A stretch of DNA of 64,000 nucleotides, taken from assembly GCA_021234155.1 (NCBI GenBank), contig JAJEKV010000084.1, forward strand, positions 2,731,702 through 2,795,701. Reading direction: 5' to 3'. Positions 20,640 through 32,703 of the stretch are shown piece after piece (within the stretch, counting starts at the first letter, position 1; each line of letters begins with the position of its first letter). This stretch comes from Isoetes taiwanensis (taxonomy: Eukaryota; Streptophyta; Lycopodiopsida; Isoetales; Isoetaceae). The notes beneath the pieces were generated by a model. It was not told the origin of the DNA. It saw nothing but the letters and a program-made list of their open reading frames with translations, and searched no databases. The position numbers and the translations under genes were made by a program.

Positions 20640-23600
20640 CCTTGGGATGGTGTCTTGGAGCTGTCGGGGCTTCCACGACGGCGAGAGTCTCAACTCTATT
20701 GCACCCGGATATGGATCTCATTTTCCTCATGGAAACATGGGAGCATCGCGAGAACCTGACTTCTGGGACCTCGGGCTATCTGCATTTCGGTGTTCAATGA
20801 GTGCCACAGGGCAAGCGAGGGCATGGCGGGGTTGCACCGCTTCTCTGCCGTGCAACCTTGAGGGCACTTTCGGTCTCGTTGCACAAAGCGGCCGGTACAA
20901 TGCGCTACTTGTGGGTGCTGGCGTGCGACATGCCCGGTGCGACACTCTCATAGCGGCATGCTACTTTCCACATCCCAGAGAGCAACTTTTATAACACTCA
21001 TTCGGATGTGGATCGATTGGAGCCTTATGTCGATCTATATATGATGACATCTGGCCGGCACAAGCGGTTAGGCGGGGTTATGTTGCTTGGCGACTTTAAT
21101 GCACGCATACAGAGCCGGAAAGGTTCCAAAAATTTGAGCCCCCGGCAGAGGGCGTCTTGCGGTTGAATAGAGGTGGCTTGGTCAAGGATATCGGGCGACG
21201 ACCATATTTTCGCTATGGCAGGCAGTTGTTGTTCTTTGGGTAGTATCTTTGACCTAGTTATTTGTAATGGGTTGGTACAATGGCCGTCTTCCAACCGGCT
21301 GCGACTTGTAGACAGGGAGAACCAAGGGGCGGCTCGATTGTAGTGGTGGATTATCTGGCTGGGTTGAGGAACGTGATCTCAGACCTCGGTTACTCATTTT
21401 TCCATCGGAATTAGACACTTTGGGGACGAGGAAGTAGACTTTCGGACCACCGGCTCCTCGTTCATGCATCTCGATGGGGAGGCTCCCCGTGCACTTACCT
21501 TGCCTCAACACAAATAGGCATGACTCTGACCGTCGGGGGACCTATGCTCACCGCTTGAGCATGATCCGGGGGATCGCCGCAGCTCCCCACACTTCAAGAA
21601 CAACCTGGTCACTACCACTCGGGGCCGAGCCGTGCATGCTTTGGGAGAGGCGCTCAGATGCACTACCACCTTGGCATGGTTTGATGATGAGTGTCGGGGA
21701 GCTCAAACGCACACTCCGCAAATCATCGGCCACAGGGCCGTCCACCAATCGCTCCCTTTCAAGAACAAGAAGGCCGGATACTCATGAGCATCGACATGAG
21801 ATGTTTGGTCTCCCGGAAAGACGATACGGAGAAGGGTCTTGAGCAAGCCTGCATGACCCACGGGGAACATCACCTCGAGCAATGGGAGTAGTGCCTATAT
21901 ACAAATGCACCGACCGGCTCAATGATCCCTCCACAAATAGGCATGGCTTTGGTTATCTGCAGGGGATGTCATCATGGGGCCGTCTAGCTAATGGGAAGGC
22001 GGCAGATTTAGATGGCATCTTGATGCAGAGAACTTACGAAATGGGTGGGCCTCCACTGGTGCATGTTCTCATGGCATTGATCAATAAAGCATTGCGAGAA
22101 GGCTTCCCCACATAATGGACCACTAGTAGAGTAGTGCCCATATACAAAGCGAGGGGACCCTCAATGCCCGGCCAACTAGCGTACTATTATGGTCAGCTCT
22201 CTCTTTTTGTTGGTGGCATCCTTGGCGGTACGACAATATAGGCGAGGAAGCGGAGGTCGCGAGCTCTTGATGGCAGGGTTTTGCCCGGACATTCCACCAT
22301 TGATCATATCTTCCTCGCACATTGATTGAGGATAGCAAGAATCGGCCGTGAGTAACACATCTTTGTTGTTTCGTGGATTTTGCAAAGGCATTCGACACGA
22401 TTACCCGCAACAAGCTATGGGGTTGGTTGAAAATTTGGGGACCCTCCGGACTTGCGAATCGATTATATAAAAGTTTGTCGCGAGGCATGCTCGAGGGCCA
22501 TTATCACATCAGCAAAGCCGGCCGGTGACCGATAGCATTAGAGTGCGTTAGGGTTGCCCCTCTCCCCACACTCTTTGGCACGTACATTGTCCGGTTGGAA
22601 GATTGGCTCTCACGAGCATGGAGGTCTTGGCGCACATCTCATGCATCACACAATCCGCAACTCATATATCTTTACGGCGATGTCAACCTCATGGCCTATA
22701 CTCCGGAGGATATACAGCGTCACTGGATGCTCTTGACACTTTTGCCAATTCAGCGGCATGCGAAGTTAACTTGGCCAAACTAGGGTCTTTGCTAGTTGCA
22801 TCATCCCGTCGTCCAAAGGCTTCCCACATTCACTTACCGGGGCAAGAGGTAGAGGTGGCTCCGACCTACAAGTACTTGGGGATTGAGTTCTCAACTACCA
22901 CCCATTGGGATGCGGCTATCAGGTTGTGGGTCACTGCTTGGGTTGGAAAGCACTATATGTCATGCAGAACAACGGCCACACAAGGCGAGTTGTATGCACA
23001 GGGTCACTGGGCCACATTTGTTTTCGGCCTTGGTTGAGGCGGTCCTTTTGTATGGGGCAGAAGTGTAGGGGTCCGGTGATTTCCCTCAACACACGGAAAT
23101 GACCTCGAAAGGTGCGAAGGCCTTCTTGGCACGGGCCACAGGGGTGAAGCCCGCGATTCGTGCGGATCCTACTCGAAGCGGGCTTTCTACCCCTTCAGCG
23201 GGCTGCATTGGGCGCCATATCGTTTACTTCAAAAGGTGGTCGCTATGGGCGATACCGCTTGCCCCACCTTGCTTTGGCCCGCGGCAATGGGTCCCCTAGC
23301 GCTGAAATCCTAGCTGGAAAGACAAGCAAGCTCGATGGAGTTCTCACTTATTTGGGGTGTGGGGCAAGCAGATCGTCCCGTGGGACAAAGAAAGATCATG
23401 AAGCACTCAAACTATACCTTCATGCTACTTTCCTTCGCCAGGCGTGGGATCACGGAGGCTGGAAAGCATGTTAAGCTGGCACACTATCAGCAGCAAGTCA
23501 ATCCTAGGCTCACAAGAGGCCCACACCAATACTTGTACACCCAGCTACCCATGAAGAAGCGCAGACTTATAGCTTCCATTCAACCGCCGGGGCACATCGC

Positions 23601-23864
23601 CTCCGCATTGAAACATGGCGTTGGGCTCGGGAAGCACGAGAGCAAAGGCTTTGCCAGTGTTGCCACCAGGGCGCGATTGAGGATGAATGTCATGCCCTCC
23701 AGATCTGCCCCGCATTTGCCCATATCCGAGAGTGATATGTTGATTACTAGTGCCCGGCAGCCGTTGCATCTGTTATTGACTGGCGTCGATTGGGTTTGTT
23801 GGGGTCGTACCTCCGGGGAACTTCGTTTGTGTCCTGGGGGCCGGTATTGAACCGCCCTATGCAA
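20640..23864 (+). pseudogene. LINE ORF2: AP endonuclease, reverse transcriptase, zinc finger; broken
   Basis: Across several frames: an endonuclease start WSCRGFHD and DLIFLMETWEH (about 20650-20730), LLGDFNARI (about 21090, the GDFNA motif), then RT blocks VVPIYK (two occurrences), GHSTIDHIF (22285), CFVDFAKAFDTITRNKLWGW (about 22365-22430) and a diverged GCPLSP block (PLPTLFGTYIVRLEDWL, about 22560). YKYLGIEFSTTTHWD follows, then ALVEAVLLYGAEV (23025-23065) and ILLEAGFLPLQRAALGAI. Near the end, CQCCHQGAIEDECHALQI then CPAFAHIRE is the C-terminal zinc-binding motif. The catalytic YADD is damaged: the sequence reads YLYGDVNLMAY, short by one codon. ORF2 nicks target DNA and copies the RNA there. 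Many frameshifts make this copy inactive as read. Confidence 0.82.
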
Positions 23865-24014
23865 TTTATGCGATGTGCGGCTTAATTATTGCTAAGGTTT
23901 TTCCCTCGAAAACCCTTCGGGGCGGGGGTTTTTTAATCCTGTCAGTAATATGCTTGCTGCTCTCTTTCTGTTTGGGTCCCATAGGCCAATTGGTCTCCGT
24001 GGACGCTAAAAACC

Positions 24015-24046
24015 TATTCTATTCTATTCTATTCTATTCTATTCTT
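24015..24046 (+). repeat. (TATTC)n tail of LINE
   Basis: About six TATTC units end the LINE at 24015-24046. Plant L1 elements usually end in poly(A), so a pentamer tail marks this family. The same tail occurs at 36555-36579 and 60950-60974. Confidence 0.9.
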
Positions 24047-24483
24047 CATACCCTGAACCAAATTGACATGCAAAGCCATGTCTCTAAGTCGTCGGATGAA
24101 AAGGGAAGGAGAAATCCTAGCCCTTGAATTTTGTCAGGAAGGTGCAAGGAAGGTGCCAAAAAGTGGATTTGGTGTAGTAAATTCTAATCGTTAGATCAAA
24201 AGGTGAGAATAAATTCCAGCCGTTAAGTTTTTATATTAAATTGCCTTTTTTTTTTTAAGAGATGACGTGACACTCTCGTTAATAAGAAGTTAGTGTGGTG
24301 GCAAAGCATTTATGAGTGGACTTTCCAAGAAGCTTCTTTTTTTAATCGCCTTCAAAGACACGTAACTTGCAGTAGGGGGTCGGATGAAGGTGGGGCCCAT
24401 GCCATTTTGATTTCTCTCATCGAGGGCTTTCTAGTAAGTGGTGCTTTGTCACTGTTCCGTCACAGTTGGAGCCCACTTGATCG
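24047..24483. other. unassigned sequence
   Basis: Downstream flank of the LINE. No coding stretch or RNA gene is recognised. Confidence 0.4.
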
Positions 24484-24815
24484 AATTCTAAGAATCTTCT
24501 TAGAATCTTAGAATTTTACGAAATCTATATAATTTAATGGAATCTAGGGGAATCTTCATGGGATCTTTAGGAATCTAGAAAAATCTCAATAGAACCTTAG
24601 AGAATCTAAGGGAATCTCAAGAGGATTTTTGAAAATATGGGAGAATCTTCGTAGTATCTTAGAGACTATAGGAGAATCTACATAGAATCTTGCAAAATCT
24701 ATGGGATTCTTGGGAGAATCTTTGGGAATCTAGGGGAATCCTCATAAGGTTTCAAGAAGCTAAGAGAACCTACATAGAATCTTGGGGAATCTAGAGGAAT
24801 CTTGGAATAGTCTTT
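24484..24815. repeat. degenerate GAATCT-rich repeat
   Basis: Motifs of the type AGAATCTTAGGGAATCTAG recur about every 18-28 bp through roughly 330 bp with heavy divergence (GAATCTTC, GGAATCTAGG, GAGAATCTTTGGGAATC). It looks like an old simple or satellite-like repeat. Confidence 0.75.
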
Positions 24816-27334
24816 GGGATAGACTTCCCGCAAAATTCTCTTCTCACAGTAAGTTGAATGCATATGAACTCAAAAATAAAAGCAATCCAAGTGCTTCGAA
24901 ACTGTAATAACGGTCCTGGCCCCTATGGTCTAGTATACGTAATTGTGCATGGCACGTACATGAGTTGCATACATACTTGAGGCATGCATGCATCATGCAC
25001 ATAAGCAAGGGTTTGCTTCTTTGACCAAGGGTTTACAGTTTACAAAAGGGATTTTGATTGCAAGAGAGGGTTTTTGGGAGCTCTGTGGTTCTGAGAAGGA
25101 GGCCAAAGGAGGCACCCGGAGGAGGATTGCATCCAAGCTGTGGAGGCAAGAGCTTGAAGAGACGGCATTAGATCATTCTTCTTTTTTAGGTGGGGATTTT
25201 CTCTGTGGATTCGATTGAGATTCTCTTGCCATGGTAGATTGAAATACGGTAGATTGATATATGATTCTAATATAGTAGACTGATCTTGTATTGAATGTAA
25301 GAAGCTTGATATGTAAATCCATAGTTCTGGAGGTAGTTTGTTGGTGGATGGCAGCCGAGCTTGAATTAAGGAATTTAGAGCGATGAGTTTGTAGTTGAGG
25401 AAGAAAAGGTCTTGAAGCCCTCTCAGTCAGAGGAATCTAGTATTTCAAATGTAAAAGTCATGGATCGATCTTCTGTTGTATGTGTTGGAATTCTGCCCAA
25501 TATGCAGTATGTAAGAATCTGAGAAAAATCCATGAGCTACATGTTAAATCATGCCGGAAATGCATGGAAAAGGGCCGAAATTAGTGCTAGAGAGCCGTTT
25601 TGAAAGATTCAAGAACCAATTTGCTCATTAGACAGCATCTGGAGAACTCAGACGGCAGCTTCAACGGATCGAATCTCAAGGAAATAAGCTGGGTTTTTAG
25701 TTCCGAAACAGAATAAATGTTATTTCAGTGTATGGGGCATGCTGAATCGATCTAAGGGCTATGCCCAAGCAGATTCGAAGTGATTTTAGAAGCAGGTTCT
25801 TCAACGAAGAGTTCTGGTCTATTTTCGTTGCTAATTGCTTGATTCATTTATTTTGTTGATACATTTGCTTCTTTATTAACAAATTGGTATTTTATGGTAA
25901 AATAAATATACAAGTAGTCCAAAGGGAATACGTGGAAGTATCAAGGAGTCTGGAATTTAGCACAGAGCCTCTATCTAGAAAGCTGAGGCAAGCTCCAAGA
26001 GATTGGGTAACGGAAATGTGTAAGAATCTGTATTAATAAAGAATAATTTGAAATTAAGATTAAAAGGCCTAGAACTCTTGGAAATTGGTATTTCTTGGCT
26101 CCTGGAGATGGGGCCTAGGCCTAGAATCCTTTGACAGGTGATATAAGCAGTTGCGGTCAGGAGGTACTATGGATTTTTATGTCGGAAGTGTGGCATTTGG
26201 AGTTTCCACATTAGATGCTTTAATAAATCCCTTAGCTAAGGAAAGTGGGTTTTTAATTGAAATATTAAAAACCTTAGCTAACAATTGTTAAAGATAAATT
26301 AAAGAGTGGAACCCTGGAGATCAAGTGAAGTTGGGCCGAGAGAGCAATATGAGGCATATGTGGGTGTCTATATGAGGCTATGGCGTGGAGCACTGCTAGT
26401 CTAAGTGTATAACTGTAAGTTTCTAAGTTATTGCAATATTTTATCAAAGACATCATAGCTAATGGATTATTCTCATGGGAGAATGTTTCTGAGGTAAGGT
26501 TTGCATTGTGCGGATTGGTAATATCTTTCCTTGTCGTAGCTACATCAATGATAGTTAGGCTTATGGCTTCCTCGACGTGTTTGGATTGCGATCATTATCT
26601 TCGTCAGTAACCTAGCTACTTCAACTTGGGCAGGTTGTATGGGCAACATCAGCAGCAGTATAATGTAGGCACATGTTTAGAAAATATTATAATGAGCTTC
26701 ACATGTCTTGGTCTTTGCATTGCTCTACTGTTGTCTTGCTATTTGATTATGTCTATTGGAACCTCCGGTGTCGGACTTCTAGGTTCGGTTGCCTAGGTTG
26801 CTCCGGCATGCTCATGTTCATCTGTGATTCTTTGTGGTATTCTTGTGCTCTGTGACACCGGGCGTAGCTTCCCTGATCAGGATGCTACGTCAACTCTTGT
26901 GACTCCATGGTAAGAGGTCCTCGGCGGGGCGTGGTGCAGGAAGGGTATCTTTATCACGAGATTCACCCACCAACTCCATGTGCGGGGTTGAATGTGATTT
27001 GTTTGGGCATTTCTCTGCTAACAGGGCCTGCATGTAGGCTGGCTGAGTTTCCCATTGTCCCGGAGCTATGTTTCTGATGTTTTATTATTTTGGCTATTTT
27101 TTTGCTTTTGTTGCTCAGAGTTTAGTATTTCCTTGGATTATGTTGTCATTGTCTAGTACTGTACTCGCCTAGAATGTCTTGTTTGCTTGTGCTTATGTCT
27201 TTGTATCCAAGATTCCAGAGTATTTCCATGCATGCAATGGCAGCCAGGGTTCCCCACTTAGTCACGAGGACTAACCCTAGTGAGTGCATGTGCAGTGAAC
27301 AAGCAAGGCAGTGGTTGCATGGATGCAGCAATGT
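24816..27334. other. unassigned sequence
   Basis: No gene is supported. A frame at 24988-25218 (MHHAHKQGFASLTKGLQFTK start) is unrecognised. The stretch 26850-27060 is more GC-rich and might be retroelement-derived, but no protein motif shows it. Confidence 0.4.
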
Positions 27335-30300
27335 AGCTATCTAATAGAGTGAAAGGGATACTGAAGGAGAAGATCAGCCCACCTTCTATGACGTTCCAGG
27401 GAAATATCGCCATAAATACGTATATTTCTGGGTTCGTCACTATACAAGTCTACCTTCATAGCCTTGTATACCATAGATTAGTGGCATAGGGTGTATGGCT
27501 AAGTTATTCATATAACTTAGCAACCTTAAGTTAAGACCATTTTCCACGTGTCCTTAACCTATTGGGCACCTGCCACACGGTACCACCCTATTGGAGCCAT
27601 GTGGCATAACATGTAAACCCTAACCTATAAAGGCCTAAACCCTAACCCTAGGTCTCTTTCTCGGCTCCAGCGATGCGGGAACCTTCTTTATTTTCAAACT
27701 TCTTTTCGAGAACCCGTCTGTTGTGGCCTGACATAGCATACTTGACCCCGGGCGTGGCGCATCAGTAGGAGTGGGAGCTACCTCGAACACCTCGAAGACC
27801 ATGGAGATGCCGGGAGCAGGAGGGAGTTCTTTGGGAGCAGGTATTTTGGCATAGAGTTCTTGGTAGATCATCTGGAAGTTAGGATTCCAGATGAGTTAGC
27901 ATCTCATGTCTCTAGTAGAGCCATTCTAGAGCCCTCAGTTTAGATCTTAAACCCTAATCAATGAACCCTAACTGTAAGTTAGATACATATGATTAGGTTT
28001 AGATATTATTCGCATTATTATGATGTTACGTTATATGTGATGTTGGTTGATCATGTTTGCTCCTCTTGTATTGAGAAGGGGGGTAGAGACCTAGTAGCCA
28101 TTACTTAGTGATGCTCCAAGTTTAGACCCTTTAGTTCCTATTATTATGCGGCACGTGCATAGGAACCCCAGAGACTCTGGGACTATGGCGTGACTCGGCA
28201 CTACATAGCGGGGCTAGAGATGAGGCGGGGGAGGGTCCTGGCGTGGCGGACTCTTGGGGACCCCATAGTGGGCTAGGCTTATGGCGGTCACTTTGAGTGG
28301 GCGGGCATGAGTGGGCTGCGATCTGGGGCAATGGTGTCGCCCTACCTCTCAAGAGCTCGGCGGCGGCACGGCTCTTGTTTTGGGGGTTAAGTGGGGGGCG
28401 AATCGTGTGTCGCCCGCGATTCTCTAGCCGCCCGTGGAACCTCTAGACCCCGGGAAGGAAGATGCAACACTTCTTGCCCCCGGCCGGACGGGGAGATGCA
28501 ACCCGAGGTAGTCTCGATGGGTGATGCCATGAGATTGCGTATCAGGAAGGCTAGAGTCATGCGAGCCGATCTAAGCATCATACGCAAAGTATGCGAGGAG
28601 GGGCGGATGGAGTGGTCAACCCTAGCCATTGTCTATAGCCAGCCCGCCATTGTTATGACTTCGGTACGCTCTATCTTGAGGCCTAGCCGTGGGTCTACAT
28701 CCCCATGAGTGCGAGCCTTGGGTAGGAGCTCTCATGTTTTATGGCATGTGTTTATCTCTATTGTATCTATGGATATGTGGATGTGCTACCCGCCGAGGGT
28801 AGTTCGATGTATTGTTATTGCTAGTTACGATGTTGTTTATGCTTCATTTGTTATAGGAGCCCATAGGGAAAGGCGGCGCCAAGACACCGCCGTGTCCCCT
28901 TCCCCACTAGGGATACCACGGAGTGCGGGATGGATAGGCGGAGGGGCGATGCGGTCGGGAGGGGACCGGATGGGGATTTCCCTCTGAGTGTGCCGGTAGT
29001 GGCCAGTATATTTTGTAGGGAGCGTCACACCTTCATTGGAAAAGGATATTCTATTGGAGTTGTATGCTGCTCAAGCTTGACTTTAGGAGAGCAGATGATA
29101 CCATAGATTGGAGTTTTCTGTACAGGTCTATGGATCAATTGGGGTTCACTCAAAGGATAATTGATAAAGTTGCAAGATGCTGGCTGCTCTGCAATAATAG
29201 TGAATGGAGCACCAGTAGAGTTTTTTGAATGCAAGAGGGATGTGCGCGGCAGGGATGTCCCCCCTCTTTCTGGTTGTAGCAGAGGACATCACTCAAGCTA
29301 CTTAGAGGCACTTTTGGATACGAACTCAATCCAATGTCTATATTTTCCTAGTGACTTTGGAAGTTATCCATAATGCAATATGCAAACAACACATTGTCTT
29401 CTTGCAAGATGATGGAGTCAGCCTTGTAAATTTCATAGATATCTTGAAGAAGTTTGGCAGATCCTCAGTTGTTCTCTTAATCAAGGATAAATGCAACATT
29501 CGTTGGAATTCTACAACTACTGAGCTCTCAGAAATAAAAGTCATTGGCTGTAACATATCTACCAAACTCCTGGGCCCTTTTTTATCTCTAAATATGGATC
29601 TGCATGGATTGTGGAAGCCAATTGTCAAGAATGAAACACAAGATTCAAATGTAAGGCAAACAACATAGGGATTGTGAACATTATGATTGCAAGTATGTCT
29701 TCTTTTCGTTTACTATCATTGCTGACAAAAAATTCTATAATGAACGAGAAGTTGCAATGAGGAACTTCATTTGCAGGGCGCTCAGATGGTTTCTTGGGAG
29801 AGTCTGGTGCTTCCAGAAAAGCCTAATGGGTATAGATTGCAAATATTTGTTCACTCAAGCTTAAGCATTGGCTGCCAAACATGTTGAAAGTCTTATTTTA
29901 CACATCCCTTTCCCCTGCTCTAAAACTCACCAAGTTTTGGATTCAATGCACATCTCTGCTAGGTGCCTTTTCCTTGCCACATCATCTTCCTGATTCAACC
30001 TTCTTCCAACCCAAGTCTTGTCCAGGGATATCTAAGCTAATGGAAAGGATCATCCAAGCCTGAAACAAGGCTTTGTTTCAAGAAGTCTCAGCTGGTTTTA
30101 AATTCTTCTGGCATCAGGAGGGTTATTTGGCCTTGAAATATCCTGCAAATATATACGGAATGTGAGCCGGCAGATCGCTATGATTTAAACAATGTTATGA
30201 CAGATTCTGGTTGGAAATCATGGCAGGATATTTTCCATTTATTGCAAGACTCAGGGACTGACAAGAAAATCTTCCAGTTAGTTACCTGAGACCCTCCCAC

Positions 30301-31190
30301 AATTGGTTGTCAAAGTAAATTTGATTGGGGATGTCAAGGAAAAGGATATAAAGTTGCAACAATTTATGCACTACTTCTAGAAAAATGTACACTCAAGATT
30401 TATACAGTTTGGAACTGTTCTCAAGAACATGGCCACATGAGTTTTTTATTACAGAATACGTTTCTGCCCTAAACCTAAAGGTGCACGAAAAAATTTTGGG
30501 CATTTTTTTTTTTGGTACCATTGACTATTCCAATACATAAAAATCGTTTTAAATACGTACGGATTTTTATAGAAGTACGTTATGAATAAAAATCGCGTTT
30601 TTTAACAACATTGGTTGCCACTTATAATCCTCAGGTATCTGATAGATGCCCTTTCGGATGTGGAGCAACAAAGTCTTCTAACCATGTCTTTCTATGTCCA
30701 TGACTAATACCTTTTTGGACATGGATCAACACTCTTTCAAGAGACCCTTTTGGGTTAGAATCAGAGATTTTTTCATTTCTAAATCATGAATCCGACTTCA
30801 TAGGTACTATTAGGACCCTTTGTTGTTGGTGCATCTGGAAACATAGGAAGCCTTGTCACAAATTGCTCCAAGCTTTCATTATCTAAAGTCGGAGTTCTAG
30901 ATAGCCCTTAATAATAGCAGCTATGGATCACAGAATGTTTAAAGAAGCAAATTATGATTCCATGTAGGATACAAAAGGATATTTCCAGGGTTTTTTATGT
31001 TTTCTGCCTTGTATCTTAACAATATTGATGGTCCTCTTAACAGACTGAAGAGGCATAGAGCGGGAGGACATATACATGAGGTGGATCCGTCTACCCTGAT
31101 GTCGAACCATCAAAGATGGAGGTGCTTAGTTGTATACCTCTGAAAAAAGGTACTACGGAAAGAAGATATCTAGGAATTTAACCCGAAACT
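27335..31190 (+). mobile_element. second LINE family, decayed and split by a solo LTR
   Basis: Left of the LTR, about 27335-27381 reads LSNRVKGILKEKISPP, the ANRLKPIL..IIS block before the RT core. Right of the LTR the RT continues: RRADDTIDWSFLYRSMDQLG (about 29087-29146, the KAYDxVDWxFL block), AIIVNGAPVEFFEC then a decayed RGLRQGDPLSP (DVRGRDVPPLS) near 29190-29270, and MQYANNTLSS for the FADDT active site, with both Asp changed to Asn (about 29371-29400). Farther on are KSWQDIFHLLQDSG (about 30217) and the zinc-finger DRCPFGCGATKSSNHVFLCP (about 30640-30700), then TLCCWCIWKHRKPCH (about 30820). The family differs from the TATTC-tailed LINE and resembles ordinary plant L1. Its ends are approximate. 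Confidence 0.72.
27387..29029 (-). mobile_element. solo LTR, family S (1643 bp), minus orientation, inside LINE
   Basis: This is the inverted counterpart of 3737-5384. Read on the minus strand it starts TGTGACGCTCCC (29029 downward) and ends near 27387 with GGAACGTCATA, a diverged version of the other copy's GGACCGTCACA. The 5-bp sequence CCTTC flanks it on both sides (27382-27386 and 29030-29034). The terminal hairpin and the stretch around 28131-28352 correspond to the first copy. It interrupts the LINE reverse-transcriptase region, so it is younger than that LINE. No internal retroelement sequence remains. Confidence 0.88.
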
Positions 31191-32339
31191 AGAACAAATA
31201 CTTCAAGGAGAAGTGTAGATGCACATGGCTGCCCGGAATTCATGGATTCTCTACCTTCTGGATTCTATTGGGTATGGCCTGAATGATTTGGATGAGATGA
31301 TGCATCTGCATATTCAGGATGCTTTTGCAATCATCTCCATGAATGGAGTAATCGACTTCTGAATCGGGGTTGTTACTATTTCGAAAAGATTCTAGTTACG
31401 TGTCTTGAATGAAATCTTTCTTAAGCTTTCTAAGTATTTACTCTATATGCATATAAACTTTATATTCCCTCATGTGGAGGTGTTTTTGTGAATCCAAGCC
31501 TAGGCTTGGATATGCCGATATTCTTGCTTGGCAATTTTGTATATTACTACGTAATATTTTGCATGTAATATAATCTTTGACCATTTCCCTAAGGAAATAA
31601 AAAACATGATGGGCTTGATGATTTTGTTGAGCATGTATCATTGTCAAGTAGGTATGTCATGCAAAGTGCCATATTCAGCATGTACTGTGTCAAGTAGGTA
31701 TTTTCCTATATAAATTTTTGTGGGGAAGAAAAAGCTTCTTTTAAAAGTTGAATAAAATCACAATTTCTTATGGGGTGTCTGCAAACAAATGAGAAAATTA
31801 CTGCATCTAGTAAGAAATCGTATTTCGAACCATTGCTAATAGGCAAATAAGAATTTTGTTTCCATGAGGACCTTGAAGGTGAGGTAAGAGACGATGGTAC
31901 ATAGTGAAGCTACATAAGTTCATTGATTCATAAGGCAATTAAAGGAATATTAAATAATTATAAAAGTGTGTGGCGTTCTACACTCTTCCTCTATATTATA
32001 TTAATAAAGAAAAAAAATGAGGTATGCCCTCCAAAACGAGAGCATGGATTTTATTAAAAAGGGAAACAAAGAAACATGTACTTGTCTTTCTATCAAACTT
32101 TTCCACCACATATTTAAAGTGCTTATGGGGTTTTTAGGCTTTTGAGGACATGTTTCTCTAGGATTCTTACATATGGAAACATATCCTTCGAACTCAGATA
32201 TATCTATAAATGTCTAAAGTCTTTAATGTTAAAGCTCTAGATTTTTCTTTTCTCTTTTCGATGACAATATAAGGCCCACTACAAGATTATAAAAACCCAG
32301 CTTAAAATTTGCAAGCAAAAAACTTGACTAGCAATAATA
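31191..32339. other. AT-rich unassigned sequence
   Basis: No coding region recognised. It lies between the end of the second LINE and another LINE piece, so it may contain further decayed LINE tail sequence. Confidence 0.35.
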
Positions 32340-32703
32340 TTGGGTGGGATGACAATGATTGTTTCATCACTTGCTATGCAAGTTAGTGCTCAAGCCCTTG
32401 CTGGTAAATTTATATGGAAAGCTCTTACTGGATCATCTAGTGCTGCCTCTCTTTTTATTATTTATTGGATAAATGCTAGCAAGCCTGCTGGCCATCCTTC
32501 TGTATCTCACATCCTTCCAAATTCAGCCTTCTATGAGCTCAAACCTGTTGCAAGTGTGTCTCCATTGATGAGGAACTTTATTAAAGCTTGGAACAATATT
32601 TATCCTGCCTTTTCTTATCCCAATGTGCCTGATATTCATTTAAACATGCCAATTTTCTGGGCCCCTACCTTTAACACCACCAGGACCCAGTATCAACCCC
32701 CTT
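32340..32703 (+). mobile_element. LINE ORF2 C-terminal fragment
   Basis: The frame from 32348 reads AQALAGKFIWKALTGSSSAA, LFIIYWINASKP, then FIKAWNNIYPAFSYP and MPIFWAPTFN. A paralogous, more decayed block lies at 29840-30070 in the neighbouring LINE (FWIQCTSLLGAF, ISKLMERIIQA). This part lies between the RT and the C-terminal zinc finger in plant L1 proteins. It ends at a poly-T run that also marks the start of segmental copy A. Confidence 0.55.

Larger units (their letters stand above)
18582..24046 (+). mobile_element. LINE retrotransposon, probably near full length but mutated
   Basis: Order is 5' repeat array, ORF1 region (19164 to about 20600), ORF2 with AP endonuclease, reverse transcriptase and C-terminal zinc-finger (about 20640-23864), a short 3' UTR with an inverted AAAACCCTTCGGGGCGGGGG hairpin-like stretch, and a TATTC tail. 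The tail and the last ~150 bp match the LINE ends at 36420-36579, 60800-60974 and, in reverse, at 35793, 56574 and 60181. Both ORFs have many frame changes, so this copy should not be autonomous unless the frameshifts are assembly errors. The left boundary is set at the array because no other landmark is available. Confidence 0.8.
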
